NCBI RefSeq assembly: GCF_013407925.2
Contig: NZ_CP060201.1
Location: 5,999,001 to 6,063,000, forward strand
From: Pseudomonas protegens
GTDB taxonomy: Bacteria > Pseudomonadota > Gammaproteobacteria > Pseudomonadales > Pseudomonadaceae
Direction: 5' to 3'
DNA length: 64,000 nucleotides
Shown here: positions 24,757 through 33,329 of the stretch, piece by piece
Position numbering within the stretch: the stretch's first letter is position 1
How the letters are laid out: each line of letters begins with the position of its first letter
The notes under the pieces: model-generated
Seen by the model: only the letters and a program-made list of their open reading frames with translations
What the model was told of the DNA's origin: nothing
Databases searched by the model: none
Program-made: the position numbers and the translations under genes

Positions 24757-26388
24757 ATGACATACGACTACATCATCGCTGGCGCCGGCGCTGCCGGCTG
24801 CATCCTCGCCAACCGGCTCTCGGCCTCGGGCCAATACTCGGTCCTGCTGCTGGAAGCGGGGGGCAAGGACTCCTCGTTCTGGTTCAAGATCCCGGTGGGG
24901 TTCGCCAAGATGTACTACAATCCGACCTTCAACTGGATGTACTACAGCCAGCCGCAGAAGCAGCTCAACGACCGGGCCATCTACGCCCCCCGAGGCAAGG
25001 TGCAGGGCGGCTCCGGCTCGATCAACGCGATGATCTACGTGCGCGGCCAGGCCCATGATTTCGATGATTGGGCGGCCAACGGCAACGACGGCTGGAGCTT
25101 CGACGAGGTGCTGCCGTATTTCCGCAAGCTGGAGAATCATCCCCTGGGAGACAGCCAGTACCACGGCGCCAGCGGGCCCATCAGCATCACCCCGATGAAG
25201 GGCCAGACCCACCCCATCTGTGATGCCTTCCTCAAAGGCTGCGAGGAGCTGGGCTACCCGCGCAGCGAAGATTTCAATGGCGCCAGATTCGAGGGCGCGG
25301 GGATCTACGACGTCAACACCCGCAACGGCCAGCGCTGCTCCAGCAGTTTTGCCCATCTGCATCCGGCGCTGAGCCGGCCAAATCTCAAGGTCGAGCATTA
25401 CGCGCTGGTCGACCGGGTGCTGTTCGATGAGCACAAACAGCGCGCCACGGGCATCAGTGTGACCCAGCACGGGGTGGTCCGGACCTTCAGCGCCAACAAG
25501 GAGGTGATCCTCTGTGCCGGCGCCGTGGACACACCGAAGATCCTGCAACTGTCCGGGGTCGGTGATCGCGGGTTATTGGCCCAGCACCAGATTCCTCTGG
25601 TGCGGCACCTGCCGGCGGTGGGGCAGAACCTGCAGGACCACCTGTGCGTCAGCTACTACTACAAGGCCAATGTGCCGACCCTCAACGACCAGCTCAGCTC
25701 GCTGTTCGGCCAGCTCAAGCTGGGCCTGCAATACCTGCTGACCCGCAAGGGCGCACTGGCCATGAGCGTCAACCAGGCCGGCGGCTTCTTCCGTGGCGAT
25801 GCCGGGCAGGAACACCCCAACCTGCAGCTGTACTTCAACCCGCTGTCGTACCAGATCCCCAAGAGCAACAAGGCCCGCCTCAAGCCCGAGCCGTATTCCG
25901 GTTTCCTGCTGTGCTTCAACCCGTGCCGGCCCACCAGTCGCGGCAGCATCCGGATCGCCTCGAAGAACCCCCGGGATGCGGCGCTGATCGACCCCAACTA
26001 CCTGAGCACCGACAAGGACATTGCCGAGGTGATCCAGGGCAGCCGACTGCTGCGCAAGATCATGCAGGCCCCGGCGCTCAAGAGCATAACGGTGGATGAA
26101 GTGCTACCAGGGCCGGCGGTGGACAGCGATGAGCAGATGCTGCAGTACTTTCGCCAGAACAGCGGCTCGATCTACCACCTGTGCGGCTCCTGCGCCATGG
26201 GCCGCGACGAGCAGCGCTCGGTGGTGGACAAGCGCCTCAAGGTGCATGGCCTGGCAGGGCTGCGCATCGTCGATGCCTCGATCTTCCCCAACGTCACCTC
26301 CGGCAACACCCACGCGGCGGTGCTGATGGTGGCGGAGAAGGGCGCCGACCTGATTCTTGAGGATGCCCGGTCGATAGCCGGTCACTGA
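24757..26388 (+). CDS. GMC-family FAD oxidoreductase (choline/alcohol dehydrogenase-like)
   Basis: 543 residues. FAD-binding DYIIAGAGAAGCILANRLS at the N-terminus, the GMC signature 1 region PRGKVQGGSGSINAMIYVRG, and signature 2 ILCAGAVDTPKILQLSGVG. The active-site pair is His in IYHLCGSCAMG and His in SGNTHAAVLMVAEKG (His/His pair). The family oxidises primary alcohols to aldehydes with FAD. In this run it could produce the aldehyde used by the dehydrogenase at 20521. It is the last gene of the run; an inverted repeat GAGCCGCG/CGCGGCTC at 26397-26441 separates it from the convergent UspA gene. Confidence 0.9.
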   Translation: MTYDYIIAGAGAAGCILANRLSASGQYSVLLLEAGGKDSSFWFKIPVGFAKMYYNPTFNWMYYSQPQKQLNDRAIYAPRGKVQGGSGSINAMIYVRGQAHDFDDWAANGNDGWSFDEVLPYFRKLENHPLGDSQYHGASGPISITPMKGQTHPICDAFLKGCEELGYPRSEDFNGARFEGAGIYDVNTRNGQRCSSSFAHLHPALSRPNLKVEHYALVDRVLFDEHKQRATGISVTQHGVVRTFSANKEVILCAGAVDTPKILQLSGVGDRGLLAQHQIPLVRHLPAVGQNLQDHLCVSYYYKANVPTLNDQLSSLFGQLKLGLQYLLTRKGALAMSVNQAGGFFRGDAGQEHPNLQLYFNPLSYQIPKSNKARLKPEPYSGFLLCFNPCRPTSRGSIRIASKNPRDAALIDPNYLSTDKDIAEVIQGSRLLRKIMQAPALKSITVDEVLPGPAVDSDEQMLQYFRQNSGSIYHLCGSCAMGRDEQRSVVDKRLKVHGLAGLRIVDASIFPNVTSGNTHAAVLMVAEKGADLILEDARSIAGH

Positions 26389-26439
26389 GCATGCGGGAGC
26401 CGCGAACCGACCACGCTCAAGTCGAAGCGGCGCCGCGGC

Positions 26440-27366
26440 TCAGTCAATCAGGTTCTCCGGCGCTACCACCCAGACGCTGCACGGCATGCGGTACAGCAGG
26501 TGTTCCACGGTGCTGCCGATCAGGCGCCCCATGCCTTTGCGGATGACCCGGCCCATGACGATTACGTCGATATCGTAGGCATCCGCATAACTGGCCAGCA
26601 CCTTGGCCGGGTCGCCCATGATCATGTGCTGGTTCTCGGCAGGTATGCCATTGCGCTCGGCCAGTTCCCGGAAGGCCTCGCCCTGCGCCTCGAAAAAGGC
26701 TTTGGCGGCGCTGGAGGAAAAGAACGCCGAGGCGTTGTGGAAGCCGAACTCGGCGGCGCTGATGGACGACAGGTCATGGGCATAGATGACATCGAGCAGC
26801 GCATTGCAGGTGCTCGCCAGTTTGGCGGCTTCGCGCAAGATCCTGTCGTTCAGGCCGCGGTAGCGTCCATCGCGATGGAAGGGATCGACCGCGGCGACGA
26901 TCCGGCGCGGCATGGCGTGCTGTACATGGCTGACAAAATGCAGAGGCACCGGGCACTCGCGCAGCAGGTGAATATCCAGGGGCGTGAACATCAGGCGCGA
27001 CAGCGGCGATTCGTGGTCCAGCGCCTTGATCAGCGCCGCCATCGGTTGTTCCTGGAGGTGAAGCAGAATCTCCTGCAACGGGTTCTGCACCCAGACCACT
27101 TCGGTGGTGACCGTGACGCCGATCTTGCGCAAGGGGTGGGCCTGCTCTTCGAGCCACTGGCGGTGACGTTCGACATAGCCCAGGCGCATCTGCTCCAGTG
27201 CCTGGCCGTTGACCAGGCCGGCAGTGGCCAGGCCTTCCAGGTAGTCGAATGCCACGATGTGCAGGGCTGAGTCCGCAGCCTTGGCCAGGGCTGCTGCCCG
27301 TTCGAAGGCCGGGCTTTTGTGCATCAGGGGCGAGACGACGAGCATGAAGCGTGATGGTTCGGACAT
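26440..27366 (-). CDS. Tandem universal stress protein (UspA, two domains)
   Basis: 308 residues with two Usp domains (about 1-145 and 155-308). The second carries the nucleotide-binding pattern MGRVIRKGMGRLIGST near the C-terminus. GGAG lies seven bases before the ATG. A TTGAT-N4-GTCAA box, the Anr/FNR consensus for Pseudomonas, is centred about 113 bases upstream, so induction at low oxygen is likely. Double-domain Usp proteins support anaerobic survival in P. aeruginosa. No partner gene is in the same direction. Confidence 0.92.
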   Translation of the reverse strand: MSEPSRFMLVVSPLMHKSPAFERAAALAKAADSALHIVAFDYLEGLATAGLVNGQALEQMRLGYVERHRQWLEEQAHPLRKIGVTVTTEVVWVQNPLQEILLHLQEQPMAALIKALDHESPLSRLMFTPLDIHLLRECPVPLHFVSHVQHAMPRRIVAAVDPFHRDGRYRGLNDRILREAAKLASTCNALLDVIYAHDLSSISAAEFGFHNASAFFSSSAAKAFFEAQGEAFRELAERNGIPAENQHMIMGDPAKVLASYADAYDIDVIVMGRVIRKGMGRLIGSTVEHLLYRMPCSVWVVAPENLID

Positions 27367-27668
27367 GATCGAACTCCGCTAGGTGATTGCCGCAACGCCG
27401 AGGCACCAGGGTGGTCCGCTGTCGGCACATTGCAGCCATGGCCCTATGCTGGCGCCAGCCGCGGCGACGGGCTTGATTTTTGTCAAGCGCGTGGGTGAGA
27501 GGCCCATGGGGCAGATCAACGGTCGGTGCGCCGCCGATGTGGATCCCGGGGCGGCAGGGGCATTCAGTGCTGGCGCAAATCCAGCCTGACCGGGAAAATC
27601 CACCCTGGCCTGCTGCTGCCGTCTGGCACCGCGAGTCGCATAAACAGAGCCATTTAAGGAGTGACACA
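27367..27668. other. Intergenic region between UspA and VOC genes
   Basis: 302 bp with the Anr box at 27473-27486 as the only recognised element. No reading frame with a ribosome site was found in it. Confidence 0.5.
27473..27486. promoter_or_regulatory. Anr/FNR-type box
   Basis: TTGATTTTTGTCAA fits TTGAT-N4-(A/G)TCAA over all ten conserved positions. It lies 107-120 bases before the UspA start, which leaves room for a promoter at the usual -41.5 spacing and a leader of about 70 bases. It could also serve the divergent VOC gene. Confidence 0.75.
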
Positions 27669-28061
27669 GTGAAGTTTGGATACACGATTGTTTATGTCCC
27701 CGATGTCGAAGCCTCGATCCGTTTCTTCGAAGACGCCTTTGGCTTCTCCCGGCGCTTTCTCGACGAATCCGCTGATTACGGTGAACTCGACAGCGGCGCC
27801 ACTACCCTGGCGTTCGCCAGTCGCGAGCTGGCCCATGCCAACGGCGAAGGCGGCTACCAGTTCTGCAGCCCCCAGCAACAACCCCTGGGCATCGAGATCG
27901 CCCTGGTCACCGACGACGTGCCCAAGGCCCATGCCAAGGCCCTGGCTGCCGGCGCCACGGAACATGCGCCAGTGCAGAAAAAGCCCTGGGGGCAGGTGGT
28001 GTCCTATGTTCGCTGCCCGGCGGGGATCCTGGTGGAACTGTGCACCCCGGTGGGCCAGTGA
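27669..28061 (+). CDS. VOC (glyoxalase/bleomycin-resistance) family protein
   Basis: 130 residues from GTG 27669; AAGGAG is seven bases upstream, whereas in-frame starts further up have none. It has paired beta-alpha-beta-beta-beta modules: YVPDVEASIRFFEDAFGF in the first, VTDDVPKAHAKALAAGATE and the C-terminal ILVELCTPV in the second. Metal-ligand candidates include the Glu in LVEL. Typical roles are glyoxalase, dioxygenase or antibiotic binding; the substrate is unknown. A DUF1801 gene follows 42 bases downstream, likely in the same transcript. Confidence 0.88.
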   Translation: MKFGYTIVYVPDVEASIRFFEDAFGFSRRFLDESADYGELDSGATTLAFASRELAHANGEGGYQFCSPQQQPLGIEIALVTDDVPKAHAKALAAGATEHAPVQKKPWGQVVSYVRCPAGILVELCTPVGQ

Positions 28062-28103
28062 TTCGTCGGTCCGCCCCAAGACAGCGACAAGGAGTGCCCA
28101 AGC

Positions 28104-28478
28104 ATGGGTAAAACCGAGGATGCCGTTCTGGCCTTGCTCGAGGACATCGGCAGCACCCACGGCCACCTGCTGCAGGTGGTGCAACGGGTACGCCAGGTGG
28201 TGGAGGAGTGTTGCGGCCCGGTCGCCGAATCGGTGAAGTACGGGGGCATCCTGTTTTCCCGTGTCGCGCCGTTCTGCGGGGTCTATGCCTATACCGGACA
28301 TGTGTCGGTGGAGTTTGGCCAGGGCTATCGGTTCGAAGACCCGCATCGGGTTCTGGAAGGCTCGGGAAAGTTTCGTCGACATATCAAACTGCGGACACTG
28401 TCGGATGTTCAAGACCAGCACCTTGCCGACTATATAAGGCAGGCACTCAATCACTCGTTCCTGGAACTGAACACTTAA
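28104..28478 (+). CDS. DUF1801 (YdhG-like) domain protein
   Basis: 124 residues. The family core is the GPVAESVKYGGILFSRVAPF segment followed by VSVEFGQGYRF and RRHIKLRTLSDV. No enzymatic function is established for the family. It is co-directional with the VOC gene 42 bases upstream. A GC-rich hairpin follows its stop. Confidence 0.82.
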   Translation: MGKTEDAVLALLEDIGSTHGHLLQVVQRVRQVVEECCGPVAESVKYGGILFSRVAPFCGVYAYTGHVSVEFGQGYRFEDPHRVLEGSGKFRRHIKLRTLSDVQDQHLADYIRQALNHSFLELNT

Positions 28479-28494
28479 ACCAAGGGTTGTTTCC

Positions 28495-28517
28495 TGCGGG
28501 GGATGCTATCCCCCGCA
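28495..28517 (+). terminator. Perfect hairpin after the DUF1801 gene, no U-run
   Basis: TGCGGGGGAT-GCT-ATCCCCCGCA is a 10-bp stem with a 3-base loop, 17 bases after the stop. The U-tract of an intrinsic terminator is missing, so it may stabilise the 3' end or pause polymerase instead. Confidence 0.45.
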
Positions 28518-28684
28518 CGGGACCTGATTGCCCGGAAAACACAGCGTGGAGCAGCGACAAGCCGGGTCAGCGGCTGCGTCGGCCAGCGCCGCATGCAGCC
28601 GGTGTTTGAATAATCCGGGGAATAATGCTGTGATTGCGCCCCCACGCCCCTGGGGCGACCGCGGGTTCACAGAGACACGACGAA

Positions 28685-29773
28685 ATGGATAGCCAAGAGA
28701 CGACAACCGGGATGTCGCCGTTGCCTCCCGACAGCCAAGGGCGCGAGCGCCTGGAGGCGATTGCCGCCACCTGCGCTCTGGTGCTGGAAACCAACAACCT
28801 GCGTGGCGGCCAGGACGCCCTGGAGGCCCTGCACAGTCTTGAACGGCTGATCGCCCGGCTGGCCCGGCAGAGTCTGGCGCCCCAGTCCTTTGCCCAGTGG
28901 ATCATTACCCACGATGGCCTCGACCTTGAGGCGCGCCAGGCCTTGTGCGCCCTGGCGGGGCGGCCGGTGGATTTTGTCGAGATCGATGGCGGCACCGGCT
29001 ACTACGAAGCCAAGAATGTCGGCTTCGACGCGGTCGACCGGCAGTGCTGCCAGTACGTGGTGTTTGCCGACGCCGACTGCATTCCCTGTGCCACCTGGCT
29101 GGAGCAGTTGCTTGGCCCACTGGCCGGGCCCGACGCACCGCTGGCGGTGGCCGGGCGCACCAGCTATGCGCCCAGCGTCGCCGGCAGCGCCCTGACCGCC
29201 ATCGACTTCATGTACTTCCCCAGCCCCTTGCGCCAGGGCGCCACGCGTAACTTCTATGCCAACAACGTGGTTTTTCGTTGCGACGCCTTCGAGCGCTACC
29301 GCTACCAGCCGCTGGACGGGGTGTACCGGGCCCATTGCCAGGTCATGGGCCTGCGCTTGCAAGCGGCCGGGGTGGCGGTGCTCTATGCCCCCGCGGCCCA
29401 CACCGAGCATCGTTTGCCCGACAGCCAGGGCGAAGTGCTCAAGCTGCGCTGGCTCAGGGGCGGCGACAGTGTCGACCTGACCCCTTATCTGGTTCGCGCC
29501 TACCTGCCGGGCTGGCTGCAATGGCTCGCTCGCAGCGGGCCGCTCGGCCCCCTGTGCGTGATGCTCGGACGCCTGGGCTACAGCCTGCGGGCCCTCAATC
29601 ATCAGGACCTGCCGCCCGTGCGCGGGTTGCGGCGCCTGGGGGCGATGGCCATGGTCACGGGCATTTCCCTGCTCGATACCGCCGGTGCCGTGGTCCGTGG
29701 TTGCGGACTTGAGATCGGCCGCTCCAGCGCGCGCCACAGTGAAGCGCTGTCCTATCACCGCCACCTGGATTGA
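28685..29773 (+). CDS. Family 2 glycosyltransferase
   Basis: 362 residues with a GT-A core: GTGYYEAKNVGFDAV, then FADADC (about residues 126-131) as the DxD metal/nucleotide site, and a later acceptor region AHCQVMGLRLQAAG with ThEHR (HTEHRLPDS). There are no clear multiple membrane spans, so it is cytosolic or membrane-associated. The start ATG 28685 is preceded by AGAGACACGACGAA; 51 bases of further open frame lack a site. First gene of the compact run to 34281. The sugar and acceptor are unknown. Confidence 0.82.
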   Translation: MDSQETTTGMSPLPPDSQGRERLEAIAATCALVLETNNLRGGQDALEALHSLERLIARLARQSLAPQSFAQWIITHDGLDLEARQALCALAGRPVDFVEIDGGTGYYEAKNVGFDAVDRQCCQYVVFADADCIPCATWLEQLLGPLAGPDAPLAVAGRTSYAPSVAGSALTAIDFMYFPSPLRQGATRNFYANNVVFRCDAFERYRYQPLDGVYRAHCQVMGLRLQAAGVAVLYAPAAHTEHRLPDSQGEVLKLRWLRGGDSVDLTPYLVRAYLPGWLQWLARSGPLGPLCVMLGRLGYSLRALNHQDLPPVRGLRRLGAMAMVTGISLLDTAGAVVRGCGLEIGRSSARHSEALSYHRHLD

Positions 29774-29826
29774 TCCGCGTCGCGGCGCATCGTTGCACGC
29801 CGCCGGCGTGCCTAGAGGAAACTGCC

Positions 29827-30840
29827 ATGCACAAACCTTCGCTTGCCTCCTTCGGGCGTTCCCTGCTGTGCCTGGCGCTGCTGGCCCTGGCGACCCAGGC
29901 CCAGGCCGCGCCCAGCGAGTTCGCCGGTCGCGGGGTGTATCACTTCGCCTCGGACAGTGGCTGTGCCACCTCGCTCTCCAGCGACATCGAGTGCAACCGG
30001 GTGGCCCTGGACGTGGCCGACGCCCGCGCCAGCGTCGACCGGCAAGCCCGGGCCATCGTGATCGAGGCCGCCGACAACCATGACGACAAGACCGTGATCG
30101 GCGACATTCTGCTGCACGGCAGCGGCATCGCCGGTGACGGCCAGCGCGTGCCCCTGAGCCTGCAGGTGCTGTTGCGCCGCTCCGCTGCGCAGTGGAAGAC
30201 CGACACCTATGTGCATGCACCGGTGCGCGGTGCGTTTCGCGATATCGCTCTTGATCCCTACCGCATCAGCGTCCGCGAAGGGGCCGGCGAACGCCTGCTG
30301 CTGAGCGCCGAGCAGGCGCGCAAGGCATTGGCCCAGCCGTCGATCGCGGCGAAAGTGGCCAGCTACCTGGTGGTGGTGCGTCCCAGCGATGCGCAGAACC
30401 CGGCAGCCGACGACATCACCATCGGCCTGGGGCTGGGCCGGCTGTCCAAGTCGCTGATGCGCGCGCGCTTCAACGCCCGGCAGGCGCCGGCCCAGGCCCT
30501 GCAGCAGGTGCTGGAGCAGGGCACCTGGAACCTCGACTTGCAGGCCTTGAGTGGGCAGATTCCGCGGTGGGTGGTGCAGCGCCAGCTGTTTGTGTTCGGC
30601 CTTGAGGACAGCCCGTTGCTGCAGGAGGTACGCCAGCGCGGCCTGAACAAGCACGACAGTCTCGAACTGGGCGCGGTCAACGGCCAGGGCTACCTGCGCT
30701 TCAACGGCCAGGAGCAGGCCTTTGCCGGCGCCGCTGCCAGCGGTTCGGCCTTTATGCGAGACAGCTTCATCGGCCTGATTCTGGCCTGGCACCACAGCCA
30801 GCAGGCGAGCAGCGTCGCCGCGGCGCAGTCCGGGCAATGA
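29827..30840 (+). CDS. Exported protein of unknown function
   Basis: 337 residues from ATG 29827 (GAGGAAA eight bases upstream). A Sec signal peptide (SLLCLALLALATQAQA) predicts export to the periplasm or beyond. Two Cys follow soon (DSGCATSL, DIECNRV), which could form a disulfide. No known domain was recognised in the rest. The stop overlaps the ATG of the ferritin-like gene (ATGA at 30837), so it belongs to the same operon as the glycosyltransferases. No function is claimed. Confidence 0.75.
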   Translation: MHKPSLASFGRSLLCLALLALATQAQAAPSEFAGRGVYHFASDSGCATSLSSDIECNRVALDVADARASVDRQARAIVIEAADNHDDKTVIGDILLHGSGIAGDGQRVPLSLQVLLRRSAAQWKTDTYVHAPVRGAFRDIALDPYRISVREGAGERLLLSAEQARKALAQPSIAAKVASYLVVVRPSDAQNPAADDITIGLGLGRLSKSLMRARFNARQAPAQALQQVLEQGTWNLDLQALSGQIPRWVVQRQLFVFGLEDSPLLQEVRQRGLNKHDSLELGAVNGQGYLRFNGQEQAFAGAAASGSAFMRDSFIGLILAWHHSQQASSVAAAQSGQ

Positions 30841-31568
30841 GCGCGGAGCAAGGGATGGCGGGCGCGACCGACTTCAGTTGCCTGAACCCGCCCCAGACCC
30901 GGGGGCTGGGGGCGTTGCAGGCGCGCCTGGTGGACCGCATCAAGCGCGCCGCGTTGCGGCGTCTGCACTTGAGCCGGCGCGGTGAGCGGCTGTTGCTGCG
31001 CATGTACCTGGCCGGTGAAGACGCTACCGAGCGGGCGCTGCTGGACGAGTTGCTGCCGCAGTCGCCGCCCTGGCTCGAACGTCAGGTGCAGCAGCATCTG
31101 GCCGATGAGCAGCGCCATGTCACCCTGTTCGCCGAGGCCCTGCGGGCGCTGGGCGACGAAGGCGCGGTGCGCCTGGAACCGGACTGGCTGAGTCGGCGCA
31201 AGATCCTGCGCTGGCAGCGGCTGGCCCATCGCTATGCCGGGTATTTCGAGCATGGCCTGCTGGTGCCGGCCTATGCCACCGGGCTCTGCGCCGAGCAGAT
31301 GGCCGAGCGGGTGTTGCGCCGCCACTGCGCCGTGCTGGACCCCGGGCATCGCTTATATCCGCTGTTGGCGCGGGTGCTGGCCGACGAGCAAGCCCACGTG
31401 CGCCTGTGCCAGAACACCCTGCGGCGCATCGTGGCGCCCGGGGAAACGGGGCGGCTGGCGGCCTTGCTCAAGGACATTCGCGCCGTGGATGCCAGCTTCG
31501 GCGTCAGCGGGGCCCTGGCCATGCTGGGTGCCGGCTGGGTACTGGGTGGCGTGGGCCGCCGTCGATGA
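30837..31568 (+). CDS. Ferritin-like di-iron domain protein
   Basis: 243 residues, mostly helical. The di-iron pattern is repeated: GEDATERALLDELL with LADEQRHVTLF, then GLCAEQMAERV with LADEQAHVRLC, giving the E...DExxH plus E...DExxH ligand set of ferritin-like four-helix bundles. The C-terminus ends in a short hydrophobic stretch (SGALAMLGAGWVLGGVG) that might contact membrane. Such proteins can be oxygenases, oxidases or rubrerythrin-like. In an operon with a desaturase and glycosyltransferases, an oxidative step on a lipid or glycan is plausible. It overlaps both neighbours by four bases. Confidence 0.75.
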   Translation: MSAEQGMAGATDFSCLNPPQTRGLGALQARLVDRIKRAALRRLHLSRRGERLLLRMYLAGEDATERALLDELLPQSPPWLERQVQQHLADEQRHVTLFAEALRALGDEGAVRLEPDWLSRRKILRWQRLAHRYAGYFEHGLLVPAYATGLCAEQMAERVLRRHCAVLDPGHRLYPLLARVLADEQAHVRLCQNTLRRIVAPGETGRLAALLKDIRAVDASFGVSGALAMLGAGWVLGGVGRRR

Positions 31569-32656
31569 GCGTGCGGATTCTCTATCTGGCCACCGCCGAC
31601 GCCCGCGGCCACCTGATGCGTGCGCAGTTGCTGGTGCATGCCCTGCGCGCAGCCGGGGCGCAGGTCGATGTGCTGACCACCTCGGCGCCGGGGCAGGCCT
31701 TTCTGCAGCGCTTCGGCATCCAGGCGCAGATCCTTTCGCTGCATTACGCGGTGCAGTTCGACCGCGAGCAGAACATGCAGCGCCAGGCCACCAACCGCAA
31801 TGTCGCCCATTACCTGTTTCGCCCCGGTCGCATGCTGCGGGACATGTGGCACCTGGGGCGCCGCTGGCGTGGCGTCGACCTGGTGATCAACGATTCCTTC
31901 CACCCGGCGTTGCTCTACATGGGCATGCTGCCGGGGTGGCGGCGCAAGGTGGTGCATGTCTATGGCGCCAGTCTCAAGCGGGCGCTGCTGAACAACTTCG
32001 AGGGCTTGTGGCCGCGGCAGTTCGGGCGCCTGTTCGGCTGGATCGTCGCTCGCCAGATCGATGCGGCGCGGGGGCGCATCGAGCACGACTTCGCCTATGA
32101 CGTCGATGATGCCCAGGCCCCGGCGCTGTATCGTCTGCCGACGCCGGTGGCCCAGGCCGAGGCGTTGCCGGACGCGCTCGGGGCGGATGCGGCGGTGTAC
32201 CTCAATCCGCATTTTCGCCAGCCCTTGCTGGCCGACGCCTTGAGCGCCGGGCTGGGAGACGCCGGTCTGCACGGGCATCGGGTGGGCGAGGGCTATGCCG
32301 GGCACGATGGCTGGCTCGGCGTCGACCCGCACTGGGCCAGTCGCGCGGCCCGCGCCCGCCTGATGGTGTCGGCCCCCGGCATGGCCGCGCTGGCCATTGC
32401 CCGGGTCTATCAGCGGCCGATCATGCTGGTCCTCAGCGACCAGCCCGAACAGACCAGCAATGCGGTTCGCGCCGCCCAGCTGCAGGTGCTGCACCGGGTG
32501 GTGACCTGGCGCGGCGACGCCGTGGATTTTCGCCGCCAGGTGGCGCAAGCGGCGCAGCAGTTGAGCGCGGCGGCGCCGGCGCCCGACGTGGCGGCGGGCA
32601 ACCAGCGTGCCCGGGCGCGGACCGACGCCTGGGTCAGCCGTTTGCTCGGCTTGTGA
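31565..32656 (+). CDS. Glycosyltransferase, MurG/UDP-glycosyltransferase-like (GT-B)
   Basis: 363 residues from ATG 31565, overlapping the previous stop (ATGA). The N-terminal motif MSVRILYLATADARGHLMRA has the glycine/His entry of GT-B folds, and the C-terminal half holds SAPGMAALAIARVYQRPIML, which resembles the donor-site region of MurG/DGD-type enzymes. The LSDQPEQTSNA segment also fits the nucleotide-sugar site. It could glycosylate a lipid carrier or diacylglycerol-like acceptor. The family assignment is moderate and the substrate unknown. Confidence 0.65.
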   Translation: MSVRILYLATADARGHLMRAQLLVHALRAAGAQVDVLTTSAPGQAFLQRFGIQAQILSLHYAVQFDREQNMQRQATNRNVAHYLFRPGRMLRDMWHLGRRWRGVDLVINDSFHPALLYMGMLPGWRRKVVHVYGASLKRALLNNFEGLWPRQFGRLFGWIVARQIDAARGRIEHDFAYDVDDAQAPALYRLPTPVAQAEALPDALGADAAVYLNPHFRQPLLADALSAGLGDAGLHGHRVGEGYAGHDGWLGVDPHWASRAARARLMVSAPGMAALAIARVYQRPIMLVLSDQPEQTSNAVRAAQLQVLHRVVTWRGDAVDFRRQVAQAAQQLSAAAPAPDVAAGNQRARARTDAWVSRLLGL

Positions 32657-32666
32657 GGATGCCGTC

Positions 32667-33329
32667 TTGAGGCGCCATGACCCCGCCGCCGTCCAGCCCG
32701 TTGCCATGGCCAGTCCCTTGCGCCGCCTGATATCCGCCGCCCGCCCCGGGCAGGCGCTGGCGGCGGCGTTGGCCCTGCTGCTGGGTCTGGCGCTGTTCAT
32801 CGGCCTGCAGCGCCTGGTCACGCCCCGCTACAGCTGGGTCACGCCGCTGGATCAGTGGATCCCGTTCGTGGCCGAGTCCTGGTTCCTGTATGTGCTGTTC
32901 TTTCCCTTTGTCCTGCTGGCGGCGGCCTACGCCAGCCCGCAGCGCTTTCGCGCGCTGCGCAACGCCACCGGCCTGGCCTTCGTCGTCGCGCTGCTGTGCT
33001 TCTGGCTGTTTCCGGAGTGGCTGCCCAGGCCGCAGATCGACGCCCTGGACAATGCCTTCCTGCAACAGCGGCTGAGCCGCATGTGGCAACTGGACCTGGC
33101 CTGCAACGGCTGTCCCAGCCTGCATGTGGCGGTGACCTGCCTGGCCTGCCGGGCGCTCCGGGACCGCCCGTACCCATGGTTGAGCGCCGCCACCGGCCTG
33201 TTGATCTGCCTGTCGACCCTGACCCTCAAACAGCACACGCTGATCGATGTGGCGGGTGGCGCGCTCCTGGCCCTGGTCTGTGCCCTGGCCACCCAACGAC
33301 AAGGAAACCACCGCCGTGTCCCAGCCTGA
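32667..33329 (+). CDS. PAP2-superfamily membrane phosphatase-like protein
   Basis: About 220 residues with five or six membrane spans. The PAP2 core is seen as CPSLHVAVTC (the PSGH-like motif) and HTLIDVAGGALLAL (the SRxxxxxHxxxD-like His/Asp motif); the KxxxxxxRP motif is not clear. The start is uncertain: TTG 32667 has GAGGA eight bases upstream, while ATG 32706 has no site. Members dephosphorylate lipid phosphates at the periplasmic face or act as sphingomyelin-synthase-like transferases. The end overlaps the desaturase start by 14 bases. Confidence 0.75.
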   Translation: MRRHDPAAVQPVAMASPLRRLISAARPGQALAAALALLLGLALFIGLQRLVTPRYSWVTPLDQWIPFVAESWFLYVLFFPFVLLAAAYASPQRFRALRNATGLAFVVALLCFWLFPEWLPRPQIDALDNAFLQQRLSRMWQLDLACNGCPSLHVAVTCLACRALRDRPYPWLSAATGLLICLSTLTLKQHTLIDVAGGALLALVCALATQRQGNHRRVPA

